Below are positions 27,657 through 35,612 of a stretch of 37,063 bases of DNA, piece after piece (the stretch's first letter is position 1; each line of letters opens with the position of its first letter). Below the pieces are notes generated by a model that did not search any database, was not told the origin of the DNA, and saw nothing but the letters and a program-made list of their open reading frames with translations. A program made the position numbers and the translations under genes. Source of the stretch: Pseudomonadota bacterium (GTDB lineage: Bacteria; Pseudomonadota; Gammaproteobacteria; Xanthomonadales; Xanthomonadaceae); NCBI GenBank assembly GCA_023430045.1, contig JAEZCF010000016.1, forward strand, positions 1 through 37,063, in the 5' to 3' direction.

Positions 27657-28100
27657 TTACTTCGCAGGCACGAACCCGCCACATCCGTGCAGCTGTCGCG
27701 TTCCCACCGTCAGCATCGCCCTGGCTTCGAATTCCTCGCCACTCATGTCGTCCTGGCAGGCCACGCGCTCGATGCTCAGCTTCACCGGCGTGCCATCGGT
27801 CGCGGTCCCCGCCCAGCCATCCGGACCCTGGGTCGGAGCGATGACCTCGTAGGTTGTCTGCCCGTAATCCACCTCGACACGCAGCGCGTGCGACGCATCG
27901 CCGGCAACCTGGGCCAGCCAGCCGGGTTCATTGCCGGTGGCACGGAACCCCTGCGCTGAAACCTCGCTGCCCGCCGCCGGCGCAACCGGCGTGTCGCGGA
28001 CGGTGCCATCCACCGCTGGCGATGGTGCGTCGCTGGACTGGCAGGCAACGGCAAGCGCGACGACAAGCGCGGTGGGCAACAGAAAAAATGATGGGCGCAT
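27657..28100 (-). CDS. Small lipoprotein, COG3650-like
   Basis: 147 residues. The N-terminus is hydrophobic and ends in a lipobox-like LAVAC (Cys20), so it is probably a lipid-anchored envelope protein. The mature part contains FRATGNEPGWLAQV and a C-terminal VACQDDMSGEEF...LHGCGG pattern with two cysteines, as in small lipoproteins of the COG3650/HslJ-like type. The function is unknown. Residues after the signal do not show an Asp at +2 that would retain it in the inner membrane (CQSS), so outer-membrane sorting is expected. It is convergent with efpL. Confidence 0.8.
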   Translation of the reverse strand: MRPSFFLLPTALVVALAVACQSSDAPSPAVDGTVRDTPVAPAAGSEVSAQGFRATGNEPGWLAQVAGDASHALRVEVDYGQTTYEVIAPTQGPDGWAGTATDGTPVKLSIERVACQDDMSGEEFEARAMLTVGTRQLHGCGGFVPAK

Positions 28101-28182
28101 ATCGCCTCCTCTACAGCATCAATCGTCCTGCATGCTCGCATTTCCACCGTCAACGCAGGGGAAAGGTGCACGGCAGCGTTCA

Positions 28183-29961
28183 TCATTCCATCGGCAACGC
28201 AGCCTGTCCGCGCAGATGGAGGCGAAGATCCTCCAGGTTGCGCTGCACCTGATCGAGCTCATGCCGTCCTGCCGGGGGCAGGCTCTGCCGCATGCGTGCG
28301 CGCAGTTGTTTCCAGGCCTCCGGAGACTGCGCATTCACCGCCTCCAGCGCCGGCACCAGCTGCTGGAGTTCAGTCGTCTGCGGCAGCCCGTATCCCCCTT
28401 CGGGCGTCATCATCGCCGGACGCAGCCACTGGCCCGCCTGCTCCAGCAGCGCCTGCAACTGCTGTGCGCCTTCGCTGTCCGGCTGCGCCAGCAGCTGCCG
28501 TTTCAAGTGGTCGCGTGCGCGCAGTTCCGCCCGACGGAACGCCGCCTGCTCCAGCAGCAACAAGCCTGCGGTCGCACGCAGTCCGCCCAGTCGAAGCCAG
28601 GGCGCACGCTCACCGGCAGGCAGTTCCAGCCACGCGCGTGCACTGTCGGCCGGTAGTGCCAACTGCGCGCGTGCAGCCGCGAACAGCGTGTCGTAATGAC
28701 GGTCGCTGGATTCGAAATAGAACCCGTCACGAATCGCCGCCGCACGATCATCCAGCACACTCTCATCCATCAATCCCTCGCGGTCCAGCCGACGCCGCAG
28801 CCCGCTCGGTGTGATGCGCATGATGTCGGCGTCGGTCAGCGCGGCAACGCCGCCCTGCAGCAGGCGTGCCGTCTCCACCGCGCAGTTGGTGCCCAGGAAG
28901 TAATAACGGCCGTTGTAGGCCCAGTGCACCTGTGCGGCCCGCTCCAGCACCCCGGCGATATCGTCGCGCGACAGCCGCAGCGGTATCGACGCCAGGCCGC
29001 GCAGCTCCACCCGCGTGTATTCGTCCACCACCTGCTGCAGCGGCAGCACGAAGAGCCGCGACGGATAGCCGCCGGTCAGCCCGCGCCAGCTGGACAGCTC
29101 GACATCGCCAACGAACGCGCGGAACGACAGCACCCGATGCTGGTCCAGATCCAGCCGGCACGCAGGGCCGGGAACGCGTCCTTCGCGGCATACCACCAGC
29201 CGCAGCATGCTGTGGCCCCAGCGGCTCATCGCCACGTCGCCGCCTTCGGCGAACAGGTAATCCACCGCATACACACGCGCCGGATCCAGCCGCAGCAGCT
29301 CCACCGCGCCCTCCTCATCGCCGGCCTGCAGCAGCGCGACATCCGGAGCGCAGGGCGATGGCGGCAGCATCGGGTCGCCCCAGGCTTCGCGCAGCCAGGC
29401 CGCCAGTGCCGGGCGGCGGCAGGCGAAGTCCGCATCCAGCAGCCAGTGCTCGCCGTTGACCGCGAGGTACTCGGCCGCATTGCGGCGTTCGTACGCATCC
29501 GGGCTGCGATCGCTGAAATGGTTCGCGCTGCGTCCCGGCAACCAGGGACGATCCTGCCAGCCGGCAAGCTCGCGCAGCCGCGGCTGGCGCGACCAGCCGC
29601 CGCCCGCGCCGCGATCGGCGACGTGCACCAGTTCGTGGATCAATGCCGCCTGCAATGCGCGTGCTGCGTCGTCGCCGTCAGTGGCAAGCAACGCACGCTG
29701 CAGGCGCAGCCGACCACCGAATGCACGGCCGGCAACATGTGGCGGCAGGGAATCGCTCCACTGCACCTCGACCCGGTGTGGCAACGCCGCCCGCAGTCCA
29801 TCGGGCAGGCGCTGTACCACCTGCTCCAGTGCGGCACGTGCACGCGCACGCGCCTGGCGATCCAGACCGGCATCGTCCGAAACCAGCTCCACCGCCTGCG
29901 CCATCGGCGCCAGGCAGCACAGCCACAGCGCCGCCATCCATGCGCGGCGGCGCGCGTGCAT
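28183..29961 (-). CDS. DUF4105 protein with N-terminal HExxH domain
   Basis: 592 residues with a signal peptide (MHARRRAWMAALWLCCLAPMAQA). The N-terminal part has a zincin-like HELVH (His109-His113) and a candidate third ligand Glu164 in AAEYLA. The DUF4105 part follows, with RWGHSMLRL (His250) and GTNCAVETARLLQ (Cys360). The His-before-Cys order and the NC context resemble permuted NlpC/P60-type cysteine hydrolases. That is my inference, not an established function. The start overlaps the stop of the DUF2388 gene as TGATG. The protein is probably periplasmic or outer-membrane associated. Confidence 0.85.
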   Translation of the reverse strand: MHARRRAWMAALWLCCLAPMAQAVELVSDDAGLDRQARARARAALEQVVQRLPDGLRAALPHRVEVQWSDSLPPHVAGRAFGGRLRLQRALLATDGDDAARALQAALIHELVHVADRGAGGGWSRQPRLRELAGWQDRPWLPGRSANHFSDRSPDAYERRNAAEYLAVNGEHWLLDADFACRRPALAAWLREAWGDPMLPPSPCAPDVALLQAGDEEGAVELLRLDPARVYAVDYLFAEGGDVAMSRWGHSMLRLVVCREGRVPGPACRLDLDQHRVLSFRAFVGDVELSSWRGLTGGYPSRLFVLPLQQVVDEYTRVELRGLASIPLRLSRDDIAGVLERAAQVHWAYNGRYYFLGTNCAVETARLLQGGVAALTDADIMRITPSGLRRRLDREGLMDESVLDDRAAAIRDGFYFESSDRHYDTLFAAARAQLALPADSARAWLELPAGERAPWLRLGGLRATAGLLLLEQAAFRRAELRARDHLKRQLLAQPDSEGAQQLQALLEQAGQWLRPAMMTPEGGYGLPQTTELQQLVPALEAVNAQSPEAWKQLRARMRQSLPPAGRHELDQVQRNLEDLRLHLRGQAALPME

Positions 29962-30275
29962 CAGTACGCCAGCAGCGTCCGCGCCAGCTCCAGGTCGTCG
30001 GCCTGCCGTGCCGCCTCATCCTGTTCACGCAGATGCACCAGAGCGGCCTGCAGGTGTGCACCGCGGATCCGGCCATCGCTGGCCACGAAGGCCGCCGCGT
30101 CATCGCGCGCTGCCAGGATCACCTTGTCATCGCCCGAGCTGCTGCCCGACGAGTTCGACGAGGCACCCGAGGCCGAGCCCGCCGAGGTACCTGCGAAACT
30201 GGACGCACCTGCCAGCAGCGGCAGCGCGGACAAGGCCGCGCCGAACAGGGCAACGCGCAGGATCGATCGGGTCAT
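29961..30275 (-). CDS. DUF2388-family secreted small protein
   Basis: 104 residues from ATG 30275, with a signal peptide ending near LPLLAGASSFA. A Ser/Gly-rich segment (TSAGSASGASSNSSGSSSG) precedes DDKVILAARDDAAAFVASDGRIRGAHLQAAL, the DUF2388 (TIGR02448) pattern also seen in Pseudomonas, where such genes neighbour DUF4105 genes. The function is unknown. It is translationally coupled to the DUF4105 gene (TGATG), which suggests they act together in the envelope. The upstream ATG at 30344 would overlap the next gene's stop and is rejected. Confidence 0.85.
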   Translation of the reverse strand: MTRSILRVALFGAALSALPLLAGASSFAGTSAGSASGASSNSSGSSSGDDKVILAARDDAAAFVASDGRIRGAHLQAALVHLREQDEAARQADDLELARTLLAY

Positions 30276-30336
30276 CTTCGGCACACTCGTGAAGGAAGTG
30301 TGCAGAGCGTAACCCGTCACTGGCCATTTTGTTGCT

Positions 30337-31725
30337 TCAGGCATCGAAGACCTTGCCCGGGTTCAGCCGCGCTTGCGGATCGAATGCCCGCTTGACCGCC
30401 TTCATCAGCGCGATCTCCGCCCTGCTCCGGGTGCTGTCCAGATAATGCTTCTTGACCAGGCCGATACCGTGTTCGGCCGAGATGCTGCCATCGAAGCGCG
30501 CCAGCACCTGCGCCAGCAGCCGGGTTACCTGCTCGCAGTGGGCCACGAATTCCACGGGCGGCATGTCGTCCGGCTTCAGCACGTTGATGTGCAGGTTGCC
30601 ATCACCGATATGCCCGAACCAGACCACTTCGAACTGCGGGTATGCCTGCCCGATCAACGCCTGGATCTCGGCCAGGAACGCCGGCATCGCCGATATGCGC
30701 ACCGATACATCGTTCTTGTACGGCGTGTATCGGGCCAGCGCCTCGGTGATGCCCTCGCGCAGCCGCCACAACTGCGCGGCCTGGGCGTCGCTGGCACTGA
30801 TCACCCCGTCGCTGACCCAGCCATTGGCCATGCAGTCCTCGAAGGCCGCCATCGCCGCCGCTTCCTGGGCGTCATCGGCGGCCGCGAATTCAGTGACCAC
30901 GTAGTACGGGTAGGTCTCGGCGAACGGAGCCTGCGCGCCATGCGCCAGCACATGCCGCAGGGCGTGGTCGGTGAAGAACTCGAAGGCCTGCAGTTGCAGG
31001 CGCGCCCGGAATGCCGAAAACACCTGCATCAGCATGTCGAAGCCAGGCACCGCCAGCAGCATGACGTTGGTGGCCGGCGGCGGATCGGTGAGCTTCAGCG
31101 TGGCTTCCACGATCACGCCCAGCGTGCCTTCCGAACCGACCATCAACTGGCGGAAATCGTAGCCACTGGAGTTCTTGATCAGGCCCTTGTTGAGCTCAAG
31201 CAGCTCGCCGTCGGCGGCGACCACCGTCAGCCCGGCAATCCATTCGCGGGTATTGCCATAGCGGATCACCCGGATGCCGCCGGCATTGGTGGCGATGTTG
31301 CCGCCTATCGAACAGGAGCCGCGCGCGGCGAAATCCACCGGATAGATGAGCCCGTGTTCCAGCGCGGCGTTGTGCACTGCTTCCAGCGGCATGCCCGCCT
31401 GCACCCGCAGCGTGCGGTCCACTGCATCGTAATCCAGTGCCTTGTTCATGCGTTCAAGGCTCAGCACCAGTTCGCCATGGGCAGCCACCGCGCCGCCGGA
31501 CAGGCCGGTGCGGCCGCCGGAAGGCACCACCGCCACGCCTTCGGCGGCGCTCCAGCGCATCACTGCCTGCACCTCCTCCACCGTTGCGGGAAGGGCGATC
31601 GCCAGCGGCGCCGGCGTCCAGCGCCGGGTCCAGTCACGCCCGTAATGCTCCAGGTCGGCGGGGTCGGTTTTCAGCCTCAGGCCAAGGGCGGCCTGCTGCA
31701 GGGAGTCAAGGCGGGAATCGGTCAT
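30337..31725 (-). CDS. FAD-linked D-2-hydroxyglutarate dehydrogenase
   Basis: 462 residues from ATG 31725 (MTDSRLDSLQQAAL). The FAD-binding type 4 domain has PSGGRTGLSGG and GSCSIGGNIATNAGG. The FAD-oxidase C-terminal domain includes FGHIGDGNLHINV and ends SAEHGIGLVKK...LNPGKVFDA. The family includes D-lactate and glycolate oxidases. The D-2-hydroxyglutarate assignment rests on the divergent serA: in Pseudomonas, SerA makes D-2-hydroxyglutarate as a side product and this enzyme reoxidises it to pull serine synthesis forward. A longer start at 31827 would occupy the shared promoter. Confidence 0.88.
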   Translation of the reverse strand: MTDSRLDSLQQAALGLRLKTDPADLEHYGRDWTRRWTPAPLAIALPATVEEVQAVMRWSAAEGVAVVPSGGRTGLSGGAVAAHGELVLSLERMNKALDYDAVDRTLRVQAGMPLEAVHNAALEHGLIYPVDFAARGSCSIGGNIATNAGGIRVIRYGNTREWIAGLTVVAADGELLELNKGLIKNSSGYDFRQLMVGSEGTLGVIVEATLKLTDPPPATNVMLLAVPGFDMLMQVFSAFRARLQLQAFEFFTDHALRHVLAHGAQAPFAETYPYYVVTEFAAADDAQEAAAMAAFEDCMANGWVSDGVISASDAQAAQLWRLREGITEALARYTPYKNDVSVRISAMPAFLAEIQALIGQAYPQFEVVWFGHIGDGNLHINVLKPDDMPPVEFVAHCEQVTRLLAQVLARFDGSISAEHGIGLVKKHYLDSTRSRAEIALMKAVKRAFDPQARLNPGKVFDA

Positions 31726-31898
31726 GGCATGTCCAGCGTACGCGCGCGGGGAACGGGCAAGCGTGCCAGCGCCCTCGTCCATCGTCCAGCCCTTTGCCAC
31801 CGGCTGGATACGTACCGATGCAACCATTTCCGCACCGCACCATGACGCCGTCCATCTGGCATAGTGGTCAGCCCTCGCCCCACTGGCCGTGTCGCCCC
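31726..31898. promoter_or_regulatory. Divergent promoter region of the dehydrogenase and serA
   Basis: 173 bases between two divergent starts, so both promoters must be here. CATAGT (31859-31864) could be a -10 box for serA. I see no clear -35 or regulator site. Co-regulation is expected from the functional link. Confidence 0.4.
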
Positions 31899-33140
31899 AT
31901 GTCGCCGAAGAAGACCTCGTACCCCAAGCAGGATATCCGCGTGCTGTTGCTGGAAGGGGTCAGCCAGACCGCCGTGGACGTGTTCACCGAGGCCGGCTAC
32001 AGCCAGATCGAACGGCACTCGAAGGCACTGCCCGAAGACGAACTGAAGGCGCGCATCGCCGAAGCGCATATCGTCGGCATCCGGTCGCGCAGCCAGCTCA
32101 GCGCCGAGGTGCTGGCCGAGGCCAAGCGCCTGATCGCGGTCGGCTGCTTCTGCATCGGCACCAACCAGGTCGATCTGGATGCGGCCGAACTGGCCGGCAT
32201 CCCGGTATTCAACGCACCCTACTCCAACACGCGCAGCGTGGCCGAACTGGTCATCGCCGAAGCGATCATGCTCACCCGCGGCATCCCGCAGAAGAACGCC
32301 GAATGCCATCGCGGCGGCTGGTCGAAGTCGGCCGCCGGCAGCCATGAAGTACGCGGCAAGACCCTGGGCATCGTCGGTTACGGGCACATCGGCACCCAGG
32401 TCGGCGTACTGGCCGAATCGCTCGGCCTGCAGGTCATCTTCCACGACGTGGAAACCAAGCTCGCCCTCGGCAACGCGCGCGCCGCGGCGAGCCTCAACGA
32501 CCTGCTGCAGCGCGCGGACATCGTCACCCTGCACGTGCCCGAAACGGCCGCCACGCAGTGGATGATCGGTGCCACGGAACTGGCCAGGATGCGCCCGGGC
32601 GCGCACCTGATCAACGCCGCGCGCGGCACCGTGGTGGACATCGATGCGCTGGACCGGGCACTGGAATCCGGGCACATCGGTGGCGCGGCGCTGGACGTGT
32701 TCCCGGTGGAGCCCAAAGGCAATGGCGATATCTTCGAATCGCCGCTTACGCGCCACGACAACGTGATCCTGACCCCGCACGTCGGTGGCAGCACGCTGGA
32801 AGCGCAGGACAACATCGGCGTGGAAGTGGCAGCCAAGCTGGTGCGCTACAGCGACAACGGCAGCACGCTGTCGGCGGTGAACTTCCCGGAAGTCACCCTG
32901 CCCGGGCACGAAGGCAGCCTGCGCCTGCTGCACATCCACCGCAACGTGCCGGGCGTGCTGTCGCAGGTCAACGAAATCTTCTCGCGGCACCACGTCAACA
33001 TCGACGGCCAGTTCCTGCGCACCGATCCCAAGGTGGGCTACGTGGTGATCGACATCACCGCCAGCGAAGCCCAGGCGGCGGCCGTGCGCGAAGAGCTCGC
33101 GGCCATTCCCGGCACCCTCCGCACCCGCATCCTCTACTGA
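31899..33140 (+). CDS. serA: D-3-phosphoglycerate dehydrogenase
   Basis: First step of phosphorylated serine synthesis. 413 residues from ATG 31899 (MSPKKTSYPKQDIRVLLLEG), the E. coli-like length. The NAD-binding motif is GYGHIGTQVG, and the catalytic-site segments are INAARGTVVD (Arg), FPVEPKGN (Glu) and LTPHVGGSTLEAQ (His). A C-terminal ACT domain (HIHRNVPGVLSQVNEIFSRHHVNIDGQ) implies serine feedback inhibition. Longer in-frame starts would extend back into the divergent gene. It is followed within a few bases by a SMAG cluster. Confidence 0.97.
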   Translation: MSPKKTSYPKQDIRVLLLEGVSQTAVDVFTEAGYSQIERHSKALPEDELKARIAEAHIVGIRSRSQLSAEVLAEAKRLIAVGCFCIGTNQVDLDAAELAGIPVFNAPYSNTRSVAELVIAEAIMLTRGIPQKNAECHRGGWSKSAAGSHEVRGKTLGIVGYGHIGTQVGVLAESLGLQVIFHDVETKLALGNARAAASLNDLLQRADIVTLHVPETAATQWMIGATELARMRPGAHLINAARGTVVDIDALDRALESGHIGGAALDVFPVEPKGNGDIFESPLTRHDNVILTPHVGGSTLEAQDNIGVEVAAKLVRYSDNGSTLSAVNFPEVTLPGHEGSLRLLHIHRNVPGVLSQVNEIFSRHHVNIDGQFLRTDPKVGYVVIDITASEAQAAAVREELAAIPGTLRTRILY

Positions 33141-33141
33141 C

Positions 33142-33245
33142 GCAGCGCCGGGCTCTGCCCGGCTGAACATCATCGCGCAGGATGTAGAGCCGGGCTCTGC
33201 CCGGCTGAATGATCAATCGCGCAGCGGGGCAGAGCCCCGCTCTAC
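33142..33245. repeat. SMAG cluster of three units between serA and the Nudix gene
   Basis: A degenerate plus unit (33142-33165, GCAGCGCC instead of GTAGCGCC), a good plus unit (GTAG at 33184) and a minus unit (GTAG at 33245-33242). Stems are GCCGGGC/GCCCGGC and GCGGGGC/GCCCCGC. The right-hand GTAG provides the stop of the Nudix gene. The flanking genes are convergent. Confidence 0.92.
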
Positions 33246-33856
33246 AGGACGTGCACCTCGGCGCCATGCCTGCCCATCCAGCGGCGGGCCATGCGGCGCA
33301 GCGAGGCGTCGGCCTGCGGGTCGGCGGCGATTTCCGCTATCCCACGCCAGGCCAGGTCCAGCGATTCCTCGCTGACCTCGAACTGCTCCCCACCCATCGC
33401 ACGCACCACGTAGCGCACGTCGTAATGCCAGTGCCCCGGCACATCGCCGCGTTCGGGAATCCAGTGCCGGTCCAGGTCGAAGATGCGTTCGTCCACCAGC
33501 CGCAGGCCCCGCAATCCGGATTCTTCCTCCGCTTCGCGCAGCGCCACCCGCGCCAGGTCGCGGTCGCCGTCCGCATGCCCGCCCAACTGCAGCCAACGGC
33601 CCAGCTTTCGATGGTGGGTCAGAAGTACGCGGCGATTGTCGCGGCTGACCAGCCACGCGCTGGCGGTGAAATGGCCGTCCAGGCGTTCGCGGGCGAACAC
33701 ATCGCCGTGTTCATCCGCGATCTCTGAAAATGTGCCGAAATCGGCAGCGAGCTCGCCATGAACGGGCACATCCCGGGCGTATTCACGCAGCCTGACGGAC
33801 AGGCCATCGCCCCGCCCATCCTCAGGCGTGCCGGGGGTTGCGACATGTTGCGACAT
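33242..33856 (-). CDS. Nudix hydrolase
   Basis: 204 residues from ATG 33856 (MSQHVATPGTPEDG); ATG 33889 would add 11. The Nudix box is GHADGDRDLARVALREAEEESGL. The REAxEExG core for metal binding is intact, but the first Glu of the consensus is Arg, as is common in the GGHADGD subgroup. It probably hydrolyses a nucleoside diphosphate derivative; the substrate is unknown. The start lies on a perfect tandem 10-mer duplication (33837-33856), so the ATGTCGCAAC sequence is present twice in different frames. The stop is in a SMAG repeat. Confidence 0.88.
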   Translation of the reverse strand: MSQHVATPGTPEDGRGDGLSVRLREYARDVPVHGELAADFGTFSEIADEHGDVFARERLDGHFTASAWLVSRDNRRVLLTHHRKLGRWLQLGGHADGDRDLARVALREAEEESGLRGLRLVDERIFDLDRHWIPERGDVPGHWHYDVRYVVRAMGGEQFEVSEESLDLAWRGIAEIAADPQADASLRRMARRWMGRHGAEVHVL

Positions 33857-34033
33857 TACTGGCCATGCAGGGGACGAAGGGCCAGGCATTATGGCCGGAA
33901 AATGTTGCAGGTGCGGCTTGTGCGCAACCTTCAGCTTTGGCTAAGGTACAACGCGCCCTTCGCAGGGCCTTCACCCAACGCGCCAGCGGCGATGCACCGC
34001 CGGCCACTTCCCGAACCCCCTAGGAAAGTACGC

Positions 34034-35509
34034 ATGCTGAAAGCTCTGTTGAGAGTCAAACCGGTCGCGCCGGCCGCGCACGTCGACGCTGGCGAACCCA
34101 TCGAAGGCAGCCTGGAAGGCGAAGCCACGCTGAAACGGACTCTCACGGCCAAGCATCTGATCCTGCTGGGTATCGGCGCGGTCATCGGCGCGGGCATCTT
34201 CGTGCTCACCGGCCAGGCAGCCGCCAACCACGCCGGTCCGGCCATCATGCTGTCCTTCGTGCTGGCCGGCCTGGCCTGCGCGCTGGCCGGCCTCTGTTAT
34301 GCCGAGTTCGCCGCGATGATGCCGGTCTCCGGCAGCGCCTATTCGTACTCCTACGCCACCCTGGGCGAGGGCATGGCCTGGTTCATCGGCTGGTGCCTGG
34401 TGCTGGAATACCTGTTCGCCTCGGCGTCGGTGGCAGTGGGCTGGTCCGCCTACCTGATCAGCTTCATCACCACCACGTTGCACATGCCGTTCCCCGACGC
34501 TCTCAGTGCCGCGCCGATCGCCTGGACCGGTAGCGAATTCATCTCGTCCGGGAAGCTGTTCAACCTGCCGGCGGTGCTGATCGTGGCGGCGGTATCCGGC
34601 CTGTTGTACGTGGGCATCACCCAGTCGGCGTTCGTCAACGCGATCATCGTGGCGATCAAGGTCACCGTGATCTGCCTGTTCATCGGCTTCGGTGCGGCGC
34701 ATGTCGATGCTGCCAACTGGACCCCGTTCATCCCTGAAAACACCGGCGTGGCCGGCGAGTTCGGCTGGAGCGGCGTGTTCCGTGCGGCAACCATCGTATT
34801 CTTCGCCTACATCGGTTTCGATGCGGTCTCCACCGCTGCCGGCGAGACCAAGGATCCGCAGCGCAACATGCCGATCGGCCTGCTCGGTTCGCTGGCGGTC
34901 TGCACCGTCGTGTACATCATTGTCTGCGCGGTGCTGACCGGCATGATGCCCTACCACCTGCTGGGTACCGACAAGCCGGTGGCCACCGCACTTGAGCCGT
35001 ATGCCAGCCTGTCCTGGCTGAAGACCGCCGTGGAGATCGGCGCCATCGCCGGCCTGTCCTCGGTGGTGCTGGTGATGATGATGGGCCAGACCCGCATCGC
35101 CTACACCATCTCCCGCGACGGCCTGCTGCCGAAGCTGTTCGGCAAGGTCCACGCGCGCTTCCACACCCCGTACTGGAGCACGATCGTGGTCGGTGTGCTG
35201 GCCGCCGCGCTGGCCGGGCTGGTGCCGCTGAACGTGCTTGGCGAGCTGGTGTCGATGGGCACCCTGCTGGCCTTCGCCACCGTGTGCATCGGCGTGCTGG
35301 TGCTGCGCTACACGCGTCCGGAAATCGTCCGCCCGTTCCGCGTGCCGCTGGTATGGGTGATCTGCCCGCTCGGCGCTGCAATGTGCCTGTTCCTGTTCTG
35401 GCAGGCGTTCGTCGTGCATTGGCACCTGTTCGTGGGCTGGACAGTGCTCGGCCTGCTGATCTACCTCGGCTACGGCATGCGCAACAGCAAGCTGGCAAAA
35501 ACGCCATAA
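34034..35509 (+). CDS. APC-family amino acid permease (first of two tandem paralogues)
   Basis: 491 residues, about 12 transmembrane helices. It starts at ATG 34034 with AGGAAAG just upstream. A cytoplasmic leader of about 38 residues precedes helix 1, which carries the APC signature GIGAVIGAGIFVLTG. EFAAMMPVSGSAYSYSYATLGE and the FIGFDAVSTAAGETKDPQRNMPIG segment are typical of the CAT/YhdG-like amino acid permeases. The substrate cannot be told from sequence. It is followed by an intrinsic terminator and then by a close paralogue. Confidence 0.93.
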   Translation: MLKALLRVKPVAPAAHVDAGEPIEGSLEGEATLKRTLTAKHLILLGIGAVIGAGIFVLTGQAAANHAGPAIMLSFVLAGLACALAGLCYAEFAAMMPVSGSAYSYSYATLGEGMAWFIGWCLVLEYLFASASVAVGWSAYLISFITTTLHMPFPDALSAAPIAWTGSEFISSGKLFNLPAVLIVAAVSGLLYVGITQSAFVNAIIVAIKVTVICLFIGFGAAHVDAANWTPFIPENTGVAGEFGWSGVFRAATIVFFAYIGFDAVSTAAGETKDPQRNMPIGLLGSLAVCTVVYIIVCAVLTGMMPYHLLGTDKPVATALEPYASLSWLKTAVEIGAIAGLSSVVLVMMMGQTRIAYTISRDGLLPKLFGKVHARFHTPYWSTIVVGVLAAALAGLVPLNVLGELVSMGTLLAFATVCIGVLVLRYTRPEIVRPFRVPLVWVICPLGAAMCLFLFWQAFVVHWHLFVGWTVLGLLIYLGYGMRNSKLAKTP

Positions 35510-35516
35510 TGCCCCC

Positions 35517-35551
35517 GCGGGCCGGCCCTGATGGGTCGGCCCGCCGCTTTT
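35517..35551 (+). terminator. Intrinsic terminator after the first permease gene
   Basis: Stem GCGGGCCGGCCC (35517-35528), loop TGAT, GGGTCGGCCCGC (35533-35544) with one G-U wobble, then CCGC and TTTT (35548-35551). It begins eight bases after the permease stop. The T run is short, but the 12-pair GC-rich stem is strong, so the second permease probably has its own promoter or depends on readthrough. Confidence 0.75.
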
Positions 35552-35612
35552 GGCGGACCTCATGCCGCCGGCTTCCCGCCCAACGCCGCACATCGGACAA
35601 AGACCAACGCAC

